From an uncultured Prevotellaceae bacterium (lineage in GTDB: Bacteria > Bacteroidota > Bacteroidia > Bacteroidales > Bacteroidaceae): DNA of 64,000 nucleotides. Below the pieces are notes generated by a model. The model did not search any database. It was not told the DNA's origin and was given only the letters and a program-made list of their open reading frames with translations. Below are positions 40,568-49,560 of this stretch, one piece after another (positions within the stretch are counted from its first letter, which is position 1; each line of letters begins with the position of its first letter). The stretch is taken from NCBI GenBank assembly GCA_902786665.1, contig CADADN010000010.1:1-64000 (forward strand), in the 5' to 3' direction. Both the position numbers and the translations under genes were made by a program.

Positions 40568-40810
40568 CATATGTCCCTTTAACTCCTCCCCTCCAAGTAA
40601 ACATATGTCCCTTTAACTCCCCTTTAACTCCTCTTTAACTCCAGCCCATCTAAGTGAGCATATGTCCCTTTAACTCCCCTTTAACTCCCCTTTAACTCCC
40701 CTTTAACTCCAGCCCATCTAAGTGAGCATATGTCCCTTTAACTCCCCTTTAACTCCTCTTTAACTCCTCTTTAACTCCTCTTTAATTCCTAAAAAACTCA
40801 CTTTAACTCC
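40568..40810 (+). repeat. Higher-order array of GCATATGTCCC and CTTTAACTCCC units
   Basis: Three blocks each start with an ATATGTCCC segment (the first GGCATATGTCCC, the last two AGTGAGCATATGTCCC) and continue with two to five CTTTAACTCC units; the last two blocks also share AGCCCATCTA. The CTTTAACTCC unit is the complement of the TTAAAGGGGAG tract at 30048-30123. A lone GCATATGTCCC segment is at 972-1000. Confidence 0.8.
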
Positions 40811-40938
40811 TTAAAAAAACTCGAAAGAGGCGTTTCAACCACGTCAAAAAACCTTTTAAAATTGGTTCATGAACATAAAAGGAAACAAAATGAAAAGTTC
40901 ATGAAACATTTTTTGACAAAGGAGTGACAACAATTATC

Positions 40939-40946
40939 TAATTTTG
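40939..40946 (+). promoter_or_regulatory. -7 box of the GH97 gene
   Basis: TAATTTTG followed by CA, with TTTG at 40912-40915 (23-bp spacer, slightly long). The leader to the ATG at 41000 is about 45 bases. Confidence 0.55.
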
Positions 40947-40999
40947 CAGTTGTAAAAACATCATGCCTTCATCAAGCATGTTTATAATTTTTTTTGGCA

Positions 41000-42901
41000 A
41001 TGAAAATTCATACAAGGTTTGTTTTAATATTAGGTTTTTTAGTAGTTGGTTATTCTTTCGTCAGGGCAGAGAAGCGTCTCAACAGCCCTGACGGAAAGAT
41101 GACTGTCATCGTGAACGACGAAGAGGGCAAACCCACCTACGAAATAGTAAGGAATGGCAAGACACTCATCGAACGTTCTCCTTTGGGCGTGAGATGGCGT
41201 ACCACGATGGACCTTTCCAAAGACAACAATCTGGAAGACTTGACACAGGGGCTCAAGATGACCTCCTGCGACGAGAGTCTGCAAAAAGACGAATATTGGT
41301 TGAGGACCTGGAAAAAGGCCCATATCATCACCGAGGCGACGGAAGCCGTGTGTCATTTTGAGAAAGACGGGCGCCAGGTGCTGGATATCATCTTCCACAT
41401 CACCAACAACGACGTGGCATACCGCTACAAGATTCTTCCAAAGCGTGGGACGCTGGCTGGTGCAGTGGAGTGTGAGGCCAGCGGCTTTGTCTTCCCTGAA
41501 GGAACCACCACTTTCCTATGTCCTCAAATGAGACCGATGACCGGTTTCGCCCGCACCGCACCCAGTTATGAAACCTCATACACCCTTGACGCCCCGATGG
41601 GGCAGAACGGTTGGGGCGGTGGCTACACCTTCCCCTGCCTTTTCAAGACCCCGGCCGGATGGGTTCTCGTCAGCGAGACTGGAACAGACGGCAGCTATGT
41701 GGGATGCCGCTTGCTGAACCAAGGTGGGGCACACTACGCCATCGGCTTCCCACAAGAGGGTGAGATGAACGGCCTTGGGTCGCCCTACCCCTCCATCTCC
41801 CTGCCGGCAGAGACACCGTGGCGCACCATCACACTCGGAGAGACATTGGCACCCATCGTGGAGACCACCATCGCCAACGACCTAGTGCGCCCCAAATATG
41901 TGGCATCTAAGGAATACACCTATGGCAAAGGCTCGTGGTCGTGGATCATCGGCATGGACGGCAGCTGCAACTTCGACGAGCAAAAACGCTATATCGACTT
42001 CACCGCCGCCATGGGCTATCGCTCCCTTTTGGTGGATGCATTATGGGATGTCCAAATCGGCTACGAAAAGATGGAGGAACTGGCTCGTTATGGACGTGAG
42101 AAAGGTGTTGGACTTTTCCTCTGGTACAACTCCAACGGCTCTTGGAACGACGCCCCACAGAGTCCCCGCAACAAGATGGACCGTTCTGCAGCACGTCGCA
42201 AAGAGATGGCATGGATGCAGCGCAACGGCATCCTTGGCATCAAGGTGGACTTCTTCGGTGGCGACAAGCAGCCGGTGATGCAACTTTATGAGGACATCCT
42301 CACCGATGCCAATGACTTCGGACTGCAGGTCATCTTCCATGGCTGCACCCTGCCACGAGGTTGGGAAAGGATGTATCCCAATTATGTGGCATCAGAGGCC
42401 GTGCTGGCCTCGGAGAACCTACACTTCGGCCAAGGCGCATGCGACCATGAAGCAGAGAACGCCTGCATACACCCCTTCATCCGCAACACAGTCGGCTCGA
42501 TGGACTTTGGTGGGTCGACACTCAACAAGCGCTACAATGCCGACAACAACAGTGGTACGGTAAGAAAGACGAGTGATGTGTTCGCCCTTGCCACCGCCGT
42601 TCTCTTCCAGAGCAGCGTCCAGCATTTCGCCCTCGCACCCAATAATCTCGAAGATGCACCGGAATGGGCCATCCAGTTTATGAAAGACGTGCCTACAACG
42701 TGGGACGAGACCCGTTTCATCGACGGATACCCTGGCAAATATGTCATCTTGGCACGCCGTCACGGAGACAAATGGTATGTGGTTGGTGTCACCGCAGACA
42801 AAACCCCTCTGAAGAAGAAAATCGACTTCTCTGCATTCACCAAGCAAAAGAAACCCGCAGTCCTGGAAGCTGAGGATGCCATCGTATTTGTGAGTGAATA
42901 G
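41000..42901 (+). CDS. GH97 alpha-glycosidase
   Basis: A secreted enzyme of about 633 residues. The ATG at 41000 is chosen over an in-frame TTG at 40994 because it gives a clean signal peptide (VLILGFLVVGYSFVRA). An N-terminal beta-sandwich (about 25-280) is followed by a (beta/alpha)8 barrel. Motifs are SWSWIIGMDGSCNFDEQKRY, ILGIKVDFFGGDKQ (candidate nucleophile Asp near residue 416), and NYVASEAVLASENLHFG, with calcium-binding glutamates. The Asp in KVDFF favours the retaining alpha-galactosidase-like branch, but this is tentative. It has no SusCD partner beside it. Its stop abuts an ACTCCGATC repeat tract and overlaps the next reading frame by eight bases. Confidence 0.88.
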   Translation: MKIHTRFVLILGFLVVGYSFVRAEKRLNSPDGKMTVIVNDEEGKPTYEIVRNGKTLIERSPLGVRWRTTMDLSKDNNLEDLTQGLKMTSCDESLQKDEYWLRTWKKAHIITEATEAVCHFEKDGRQVLDIIFHITNNDVAYRYKILPKRGTLAGAVECEASGFVFPEGTTTFLCPQMRPMTGFARTAPSYETSYTLDAPMGQNGWGGGYTFPCLFKTPAGWVLVSETGTDGSYVGCRLLNQGGAHYAIGFPQEGEMNGLGSPYPSISLPAETPWRTITLGETLAPIVETTIANDLVRPKYVASKEYTYGKGSWSWIIGMDGSCNFDEQKRYIDFTAAMGYRSLLVDALWDVQIGYEKMEELARYGREKGVGLFLWYNSNGSWNDAPQSPRNKMDRSAARRKEMAWMQRNGILGIKVDFFGGDKQPVMQLYEDILTDANDFGLQVIFHGCTLPRGWERMYPNYVASEAVLASENLHFGQGACDHEAENACIHPFIRNTVGSMDFGGSTLNKRYNADNNSGTVRKTSDVFALATAVLFQSSVQHFALAPNNLEDAPEWAIQFMKDVPTTWDETRFIDGYPGKYVILARRHGDKWYVVGVTADKTPLKKKIDFSAFTKQKKPAVLEAEDAIVFVSE

Positions 42902-43472
42902 TCAGAATACTCCGATCACTCCGATTACTCCGATCACTCCGATTACTCCGAATACTCCGATTACAATTTCCAAGCAAGTGCCTGAAAAAGAGCAGAAAAA
43001 GGCAAGAGACAGAAAGGAAAACTTGAAGGCGTCGCCAATGTATCTGATGATGCAAAAGGTGACACGCTATATGGACCAATACCATTTGGATGGCATTGCC
43101 GGACTGGTGCCTGGAGGCCTGGGCGACATTGCGAGTGCCATCGTGGCATTGGTCCATATCTATTTCGGAATGTTCAGATTGCGCTCCATCCCATTGACGC
43201 TCGCCATCCTGAACAACGTGTTGCGCGATGTGTTGATGGGTATGCTGCCGTTTTTCGTCGGCGACATCATAGACTTCCTCAACAAGGCGCACAAGAAGAA
43301 CATGAAGCTCATTGACGGTTATCTCGACGACGATGCAGCCATCATACAAGAAGTGAATCGCAAGGCATGGCAATCGGCAGCCATCCTCATCGTGCTCATA
43401 CTGGCCATCGTGGGGATGGTGTGGGTGCTCATCTGGCTCACCAAAACCCTCGGCACCGTCATCTTCTCATAA
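42894..43472 (+). CDS. DUF4112 membrane protein
   Basis: The frame gives 192 residues if it starts at GTG 42894, but the start is unsettled: in-frame GTG 42978 and ATG 43038 also fit. From about residue 49 the sequence is clearly DUF4112: VTRYMDQYHLDGIAGLVPGG, DIASAIVALVHIYFGMF, and IPLTLAILNNVLRDVLMGML. One or two membrane segments follow, and a last helix is ILIVLILAIVGMVWVLIWLT. It is an inner-membrane protein of unknown role. If the first start is used, its N-terminus is a run of P-I-T triplets encoded by the 9-bp repeat, which would be odd. The gene overlaps the GH97 stop by eight bases in another frame. Confidence 0.7.
   Translation: MNSQNTPITPITPITPITPNTPITISKQVPEKEQKKARDRKENLKASPMYLMMQKVTRYMDQYHLDGIAGLVPGGLGDIASAIVALVHIYFGMFRLRSIPLTLAILNNVLRDVLMGMLPFFVGDIIDFLNKAHKKNMKLIDGYLDDDAAIIQEVNRKAWQSAAILIVLILAIVGMVWVLIWLTKTLGTVIFS
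42909..42962 (+). repeat. 9-bp tandem repeat ACTCCGATC, six units
   Basis: Six units (ACTCCGATC, ACTCCGATT, ACTCCGAAT) start eight bases after the GH97 stop. They are in frame with the DUF4112 reading frame, where they would encode Thr-Pro-Ile repeats. Confidence 0.8.
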
Positions 43473-43484
43473 AGACTGGAAAAA

Positions 43485-43575
43485 ACAGACCATCTAGAAA
43501 ATCTAGACCATCTAGAAAATCAAGAAAATCCAGAGCCTCTAGAAATCCTAGAAAAAACCAGAAATCACTAGAAAA
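43485..43575 (+). repeat. Degenerate tandem repeat, CATCTAGAAAAT type
   Basis: About eight imperfect units of ATCTAGAAA/CCTCTAGAAATC fill the gap before the GH127 gene. Frames running through it are poor and need not be coding. Confidence 0.6.
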
Positions 43576-43588
43576 AAATATAAAGACA

Positions 43589-45961
43589 ATGAAACGACTC
43601 TTCATCCTCACCACGTTTTTAGCCATCTTCACGATGGCCAATGCGCAAGACAAGCTCTACGCCAACGAGTTCCCTCTCGGCGATGTGAAATTGTTGGATG
43701 GTCCGCTTAAGAAAGCCCGCGACCTCAACATCAAGACATTGTTGCAATATGACTGCGACCGACTACTCGCTCCCTTCCGCAAGGAGGCCGGGCTCACCCC
43801 CAAGGCAAAGGCATATCCCAACTGGGATGGTCTCGACGGTCACGTGGGTGGACACTACCTCACCGCCATGGCCATCAATGCCGCCACAGGGAGCGAGGAA
43901 TGCCGCCAACGCATGGAATACATGCTGGGAGAATTGCAGGAATGCGCCGATGCCAACATCAAAAACCATCCCGACTGGGGACGTGGCTATGTGGGCGGCA
44001 TGCCTGGCAGCGACCGCGTATGGCCGGCATTCAAGAAAGGCGACTTCGGACCCTATTTCGGAGCTTGGGCACCTTTCTACAACCTACACAAGATGTTTGC
44101 CGGACTCCGCGATGCATGGGTGTATTGCGGCAACGATCAAGGCAAAAAGTTGTTCCTCGGTTTCTGCGACTGGGCCATCGACCTCACCGCCGACCTCTCC
44201 GACGAACAGATGGAACGCATGCTCGGCAACGAACATGGCGGAATGAACGAGGTGTTGGTTGACGCCTATGCCATCACCAAGGACAAGAAATACCTTACGG
44301 TAGCCCGCCGTTTCTCTCACCACAGGTTGCTCGACCCCATGTCGCAACGCCAGGACTGTCTTGACAACATGCACGCCAACACCCAGGTGCCGAAGGTGGT
44401 GGGTTTCGAGCGCATCTCTGAGTTGAGTGGTGACGAGAACTATCATAATGCCAGCGCCTTCTTCTGGGACATCGTGACGGGCGAGCGCTCCCTGGCCTTC
44501 GGCGGAGACAGCCGCCGCGAACACTTCCCCAGCAAGGATGCCTGCATGGACTTCATCAACGACATCGACGGACCGGAGAGTTGCAACACCAACAACATGC
44601 TCAAACTTACGGAGAACCTGCACCGCCGCAACCCCGAGGCACGCTTCGCCGACTTCTACGAACTGGCCACGTTCAACCACATCCTCTCCACCCAGCACCC
44701 CGAGCATGGCGGATACGTCTATTTCACACCGGCACGTCCACGCCACTACCGCAACTATTCGGCACCCAACGAGGCGATGTGGTGCTGCGTCGGCACCGGT
44801 ATGGAGAACCATGGCAAATACGGACAGTTCATCTATACGAAGAAGGCCAACAGCCTCTTTGTCAACCTCTTCGTGGCCTCCGAACTCAACTGGAAGGAAA
44901 AGGGCATCATCTTGAGACAGGAGACGCTGTTCCCCTACGCAGAGACGAGTCGTATCACCATGGCACAGGGCAAAGGGGAGTTTGAACTGCTCGTGCGCTA
45001 CCCGGGATGGGTGAAACCCGGTGCTTTCTCCGTGAAGGTCAACGGCCAGCCTGTCACCGTCGTGGCGGGTCCCTCGTCCTACGTCTCCATCTCCCGCAAG
45101 TGGAAGAAAGGCGACGTGGTGGAGGTCACCTTCCCCATGTACAACAGCATCAAGTACCTGCCCAACGAACCGCAGTACATCGCGCTGATGCACGGTCCCA
45201 TCATGCTTGGCATGAAGACCGGCACCGAGGACATGGCCCATCTCATCGCCGATGACAGCCGTTTCGGACAGTATGCAAGCGGGAAGAAACTGCCCATCAA
45301 CGAGGCACCCATCCTCATCAAGAACGACATCGCCTCCATCGCCGACGACCTCCGTCCTATTGCGGGACGTCCCCTCCATTTCACCTTGGCCACGAGGATG
45401 GAGAATGGCATCCACAACGAAATCCAACCGTTCTTCGAAATCCACGATTCACGATATATGATGTATTGGCTGGCCTTGTCGGAGGCCAATTACAAGGGAT
45501 ACCTCGATGGTTTGGCCAAGGCCGAGCAGGAGCGTCAGGCTCTTGAAGCCCGTACGGTGGACAAGGTGCAACCGGGCGAGCAACAGCCGGAGACCGACCA
45601 CAAAATGGAAACCGACCGCTCATACACCGGCAACTCCAACGATGTGTTCTATCGCGATGCCAGCGACGGTCATTATTTCAGTTACCTGATGCAGACCAAC
45701 AGCGAGACCGACCTCAGCCTCCGTCTGAAATACTGGGGCGTGGGCGAATGGAAGTCGCACGAGTTTGATATCTTCATCGACGACACTCTAGTTCAATCGG
45801 TGAACAACACCGGCAAATACCGCATCTCGGAGTTCAAGTATGAGACCTACCCCATCCCAGCTGAACTCCTCAAGGGCAAGACGCAGGTGCGCGTGAAATT
45901 CGTGGCCAAACCTCGCAAGCAGATTGGCGAAATCTATGAAGTGAGATTGGTCAAGAATTAA
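43589..45961 (+). CDS. GH127 beta-L-arabinofuranosidase-like enzyme
   Basis: A 790-residue secreted protein. The ATG at 43589 gives a signal peptide (LFILTTFLAIFTMANAQ); the longer in-frame extension runs back through a repeat. The catalytic barrel covers about 25-480. GPESCNTNNMLKLTENL near residue 330 holds the Glu-x-Cys zinc ligands, and MWCCVGTGMENHGKYG near residue 398 holds the Cys-Cys pair, whose first Cys is the nucleophile of GH127 (HypBA1). C-terminal beta domains follow. It removes beta-L-arabinofuranose, matching the GH51 and GH43-like genes nearby. It is preceded by a repeat tract and ends at a bidirectional palindrome. Confidence 0.9.
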   Translation: MKRLFILTTFLAIFTMANAQDKLYANEFPLGDVKLLDGPLKKARDLNIKTLLQYDCDRLLAPFRKEAGLTPKAKAYPNWDGLDGHVGGHYLTAMAINAATGSEECRQRMEYMLGELQECADANIKNHPDWGRGYVGGMPGSDRVWPAFKKGDFGPYFGAWAPFYNLHKMFAGLRDAWVYCGNDQGKKLFLGFCDWAIDLTADLSDEQMERMLGNEHGGMNEVLVDAYAITKDKKYLTVARRFSHHRLLDPMSQRQDCLDNMHANTQVPKVVGFERISELSGDENYHNASAFFWDIVTGERSLAFGGDSRREHFPSKDACMDFINDIDGPESCNTNNMLKLTENLHRRNPEARFADFYELATFNHILSTQHPEHGGYVYFTPARPRHYRNYSAPNEAMWCCVGTGMENHGKYGQFIYTKKANSLFVNLFVASELNWKEKGIILRQETLFPYAETSRITMAQGKGEFELLVRYPGWVKPGAFSVKVNGQPVTVVAGPSSYVSISRKWKKGDVVEVTFPMYNSIKYLPNEPQYIALMHGPIMLGMKTGTEDMAHLIADDSRFGQYASGKKLPINEAPILIKNDIASIADDLRPIAGRPLHFTLATRMENGIHNEIQPFFEIHDSRYMMYWLALSEANYKGYLDGLAKAEQERQALEARTVDKVQPGEQQPETDHKMETDRSYTGNSNDVFYRDASDGHYFSYLMQTNSETDLSLRLKYWGVGEWKSHEFDIFIDDTLVQSVNNTGKYRISEFKYETYPIPAELLKGKTQVRVKFVAKPRKQIGEIYEVRLVKN

Positions 45962-45970
45962 AAACAAGAT

Positions 45971-46057
45971 TTTATCCCGAATTAGAGAATTAGAGAAGAC
46001 CAAAAAGCAATCATATCATCACTATCATTCTTCAATTCTCTAATTCGGTATAATAAA
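45971..46057. terminator. Bidirectional palindrome between convergent genes
   Basis: Arms TTTATCCCGAATTAGAGAA (45971-45989) and TTCTCTAATTCGGTATAATAAA-type sequence ending at 46057 pair imperfectly over about 27 bp. It separates the GH127 and carboxypeptidase genes and shares its arms with 36096-36175. Confidence 0.6.
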
Positions 46058-46062
46058 ATTGA

Positions 46063-47031
46063 TTATTTGCAGGCCCTCATGACCTTGAATCCATGGTCAA
46101 GCAAGGTGGCCGATTCTTTAAATCGTTTGTCGGACGTTCGGCTGTCGAGTAGTACCAATGTCAGTGTCGTTCCGTCTCGGGTGGCAGATGAGACCAGGCA
46201 GAAGCCAGCTTGCAAAGTGGAACCCGTCTTTATGCCTGTGCAGCCTTTGTAGGTGAACAGCAGTTCGTTGACGTTTTTACAATTCATTTTCCGGCCGTCT
46301 GTCAGCAGGATTTCTTTTTCTTTCGTTCCTGCCAGGGCAGCAAATGCACTGTCGCGCATGCAATATCGCGCCAGTTTCATCAGGTCTGCCGCACAACTAT
46401 AGTTGTTGTCGTTCGGCATTCCGTTGGGATTGGCGAAGTTTGTATTGTCCATGTCCAGGTATCGAGCCTTGCGGTTCATCATGTCGTAGAATGCCAGCGT
46501 GTCGCCCGCCACATGTTTTGCCAAGGCGTATGCCGCGTTGTTGTCGCTTGACATCATCATCTCATAAATCAGGTCGCCCGTTACGAAAGCGTCGCCTGCT
46601 TTCACGTGAGCATTATTGTCGATACATACGTCATCTGTTATCTCCACCGTGTCAGTCAACTGTCCCTGTTCCAATGCCAGTAGTGCTGTCATCATTTTCG
46701 TTATCGATGCCATATAGCGTCGCTCGTAGGCGTTTTTTGCGGATATGACCATTCCCGTCGAGTCGTCCACCAGCATCCACGCACTCGCTGTCAGCGCGTC
46801 CAGTTTGGCGCGACTCCCTATCGTGTCGGTGTCCACCACCTTCATCAGCGACGTGGTGTCCATGTGGATTGCCTGTTCCAGTCTTGCCTGTTCCAGTCTT
46901 GTCTGTTCAGAGTCATTGGCAGCTTCTTCCTTCTCGGAATGACACGAAATCAATCCCGTGGCCAACAGCATTGTTGCAATAGCGATAAAAAATGTTTTGC
47001 ACATCTCGTAGTATTTGAAAGGCTTATCCAC
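46063..47031 (-). CDS. D-alanyl-D-alanine carboxypeptidase lipoprotein (PBP5-like)
   Basis: A protein of about 322 residues (313 if it starts at 47004). A signal with the lipobox GLISC anchors it. The penicillin-binding catalytic motifs are in order: SITKMMTALLALEQG (SxxK) near residue 110, SSDNNAAYALAKHV (SxN-type) near residue 158, and GIKTGSTLQAGFC (KTG) near residue 270. It trims the terminal D-alanine of peptidoglycan stem peptides in the periplasm. It is the third gene after the unknown protein and GH51 on the minus strand, with about 60 bp after GH51. Cotranscription with a glycosidase is unexpected but possible. Confidence 0.85.
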   Translation of the reverse strand: MDKPFKYYEMCKTFFIAIATMLLATGLISCHSEKEEAANDSEQTRLEQARLEQAIHMDTTSLMKVVDTDTIGSRAKLDALTASAWMLVDDSTGMVISAKNAYERRYMASITKMMTALLALEQGQLTDTVEITDDVCIDNNAHVKAGDAFVTGDLIYEMMMSSDNNAAYALAKHVAGDTLAFYDMMNRKARYLDMDNTNFANPNGMPNDNNYSCAADLMKLARYCMRDSAFAALAGTKEKEILLTDGRKMNCKNVNELLFTYKGCTGIKTGSTLQAGFCLVSSATRDGTTLTLVLLDSRTSDKRFKESATLLDHGFKVMRACK

Positions 47032-47091
47032 TGCGCCACGCCATCTCCTCTTTGTGCAGGAAAAAAATGGATGGGTATCAGTTCACCAACA

Positions 47092-49530
47092 TCATTTTTT
47101 CAGCCTGAAAATATTCAGCGAGAAGGCAGGGATTTCCACATCAATCCCGTTCCCTTCCACATCTATTCGCTCCTCGACAGGGAACACATTCGTGGGGGCA
47201 TCGAGGCTGTTCTCGTCAGCACCGCTGGCAGAAGACAACCTGATGAGCCTACCGTCCTTGGCGTTGAAGTTCCCCAAGTCCAGATGAACCATGGAATGCT
47301 GGTCGCCAGTGTTGGCCACCTTGACAATCATCTCCCCGGTATTATCATCCATCTGTGCATTGGCAAAGAAGCCATAAGCCGAATTCACCCTCAGACGGGT
47401 GTCGAAGAGCAATTCGTCGTCAAGCCAGCATTTCACGTTTTCTTCATCCACCTGGACCCGTACATCATACCAACGGCCGGTCTCCACGTGCCCACGCTTG
47501 ATGGCTGTTTGCAACTTGTCACCATAAATCACCTGTTCGATGGCGTGTTGGCTGTTGCCCCATCCGCCAATGTTGAGCCAGCAATAATTGTTCTCATCCT
47601 GATAGTTGAACACAATGATGAAACCCTCACGGCCACCATCCTTGCGTGCTTTCAAGTTTAGCTCATAGCGGTTTCCTTCTACCATGCTTCCATCCAAGAA
47701 AATCAAAGCCTCTCCCTGGCCTTTCTGACTGATGACGCCGCCATCCTTGCTCCAGTCACCTCCCAAGGCGTTTCCACCTTTGCCTGCTTCCGTCAAAGGC
47801 TTGCCATTCACAGTGACATCCTTCAGTTGGAAGGAAGATTGTGTGGCCCAAGTGGCATATCCGAACCTGCTTGACTTCGGTGTGATGTTGACGCGGGCAC
47901 TGTAAGGATAGGGGTTGTCGACAGCGACGGGAAGGCTTTTCGTCCCCACGTTCTCTGCCATCAAACGTTGGACATAATAGGACGGGGTGCCCATGGCCCT
48001 GGAAGAATTAAAACGAATCATGTCGGGTTGCCACGCCACATTGTTCTCATTGACGAAGATGGGCGCATAGCTGGCCATCTCCACCACGTCGCCGTTGTTC
48101 TCCATACCCATCATGAAGACGGCTTCACCAAGGGCGGCGTTGAGCGAACCTAGTTTGCCAAAGCCTTGAGTAACGGCATATTCACCACAATAGACCTTGG
48201 CGCCTCCACGAGGATAGGTGTCGTATTTGTGATAGTTGTCAGAGAACCATCCGGGACTACGATAGTAATGCTCGTCAACCAACTCCACGCTCTCGTTGCT
48301 CCCCCATTTGGGATTGTCGTCACCCCACGCCACCACGTTGCCGATGAGGTGCATGTTGGGGTATTTGGCCAACACCGCGTCTTTGAAGAGTTTGAAGCGG
48401 TCGTAGTACCTGTCGCTCTGCTGCCGCGGGTCAGGTTGGTTGTTTTCGTTGCCGATTTCAAGGTATTCGATGTTGAACGGCTCCGGATGTCCGTTGCGTG
48501 CCCTCATCGCGCCATATTTGGTTGTCACGTCGCCGTTGGCATATTCCAATGCATTCAGACATTCGTCAATCCACGGCTGGAGTTCATCGACGGGTGTCAC
48601 CCCTCCATGCCAGATACCCACATTGACGACGAAGAGCGGTTTGGCTCCAAGGTCCTCCGCCAACTGCAAGTATTCATGGAAACCCAGCCCGTCGGTGGTG
48701 CGGTAGCCCCAGTTGACATTCCTATGTCCCTCTCTTTCCTCGATGGGACCGATGGTCCTGTCCCACCGGAAGGCATTGTCGGGCGACTCCTGCCCTTCCA
48801 CAAAGCAACCACCGGGGAAGCGCATGAACTTCGGTTTCAAGTTGTAGAGCATCCATGCTAGGTCTGGCCGGCATCCGTTCTCCCGTCCTTTGAAGGTAGG
48901 AGGAAAGAGCGACACGACATCCAGGCAGATGGTACCCTTGCCATCCATCACAAGGACGAACTGCGCCTTGGGGTCGTTGTCGTTGGCCTTCAAAGTGGCG
49001 GTGTATTTAGTCCATTTCTTGGTCAGTTGGACATCCAAGGGTGTCTCTGCATAGACCTTCTCACCTTGCCCATCAGAGAGGCAGGCTTTGAGATGCCCCT
49101 TGAACTTCCCCTTTGCCCAGAAGGAGAGTTGATAGGTGCGTCCCTGCACGGCATTGATGCCCCAGAATCCTTCGTTCACCAAACACACCGGGGCGTTGGG
49201 TGTTGCGTCGATGGTCATTTCCAAAGCCTGATGTTGTTGGTCATTGAGCAAGTCCTTGTTGATGACCTTTGTGGTTAGAGTAGCACCTGGTGAAGCATAG
49301 GTGCTCCACGTCGGCGTGGCGTCAGCAGCATCCTCGAAGGAGCGGTTGGAAATCAATTCTGCATACAATCCTCCGTCGGCGGCGTGGTTGATATCCTCGA
49401 AAAAGATGCCATAGAGCATGTCGCTCACCGGGGTGGTTTTTCCGGCATCATCCACACGGACATTGATTTGTGCAATACAAGACATGGCGGACAGCGCGCA
49501 TGCCATGAAAGTGAAAATACGGGTCTTCAT
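47092..49530 (-). CDS. GH51 alpha-L-arabinofuranosidase with CBM-like modules
   Basis: A secreted enzyme of about 812 residues. The ATG at 49530 is used (an in-frame TTG lies nine bases earlier). An N-terminal beta-sandwich CBM-like part (about 20-200) precedes the GH51 barrel. The acid/base Glu is in EYLEIGNENNQPD near residue 360, and the nucleophile Glu is in VYCGEYAVTQG near residue 447. A C-terminal LamG-like insert (EGFIIVFNYQDENNYCWLNI) lies near 630-720. It releases alpha-L-arabinofuranose from arabinan or arabinoxylan. It starts 12 bp after the upstream unknown gene, the gap being a TTGAAGATT unit, so the two are cotranscribed. Confidence 0.9.
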   Translation of the reverse strand: MKTRIFTFMACALSAMSCIAQINVRVDDAGKTTPVSDMLYGIFFEDINHAADGGLYAELISNRSFEDAADATPTWSTYASPGATLTTKVINKDLLNDQQHQALEMTIDATPNAPVCLVNEGFWGINAVQGRTYQLSFWAKGKFKGHLKACLSDGQGEKVYAETPLDVQLTKKWTKYTATLKANDNDPKAQFVLVMDGKGTICLDVVSLFPPTFKGRENGCRPDLAWMLYNLKPKFMRFPGGCFVEGQESPDNAFRWDRTIGPIEEREGHRNVNWGYRTTDGLGFHEYLQLAEDLGAKPLFVVNVGIWHGGVTPVDELQPWIDECLNALEYANGDVTTKYGAMRARNGHPEPFNIEYLEIGNENNQPDPRQQSDRYYDRFKLFKDAVLAKYPNMHLIGNVVAWGDDNPKWGSNESVELVDEHYYRSPGWFSDNYHKYDTYPRGGAKVYCGEYAVTQGFGKLGSLNAALGEAVFMMGMENNGDVVEMASYAPIFVNENNVAWQPDMIRFNSSRAMGTPSYYVQRLMAENVGTKSLPVAVDNPYPYSARVNITPKSSRFGYATWATQSSFQLKDVTVNGKPLTEAGKGGNALGGDWSKDGGVISQKGQGEALIFLDGSMVEGNRYELNLKARKDGGREGFIIVFNYQDENNYCWLNIGGWGNSQHAIEQVIYGDKLQTAIKRGHVETGRWYDVRVQVDEENVKCWLDDELLFDTRLRVNSAYGFFANAQMDDNTGEMIVKVANTGDQHSMVHLDLGNFNAKDGRLIRLSSASGADENSLDAPTNVFPVEERIDVEGNGIDVEIPAFSLNIFRLKK

Positions 49531-49560
49531 AATCTTCAATCTTCAATCTTCAATCTTTAT
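49531..49560 (-). repeat. TTGAAGATTGA repeat bridging two genes
   Basis: AATCTTCAATC repeated (TTGAAGATTGA on the minus strand) spans the stop codon of the unknown gene and the start of GH51. The upstream protein ends Y-I-K-I-E-D with TGA inside the repeat. Confidence 0.75.

Larger units (their letters stand above)
40437..40999. other. Repeat-rich gap before the GH97 gene
   Basis: It contains a CTTGTG-loop terminator (40469-40491), a higher-order tandem array of ATATGTCCCTTTAACTCC and CTTTAACTCC units (40568-40810), then an AT-rich stretch with the GH97 -7 box. No gene is seen. Confidence 0.6.

Noticed and set aside
43367..43588. N-terminal extension of the GH127 gene
   Set aside because: The extra 74 codons overlap DUF4112 and run through a repeat. 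The signal peptide starts at 43589.
44084..45445. Long minus-strand frame antisense to GH127
   Set aside because: It is a shadow of the GC-rich catalytic gene, with no signal peptide or family motif.
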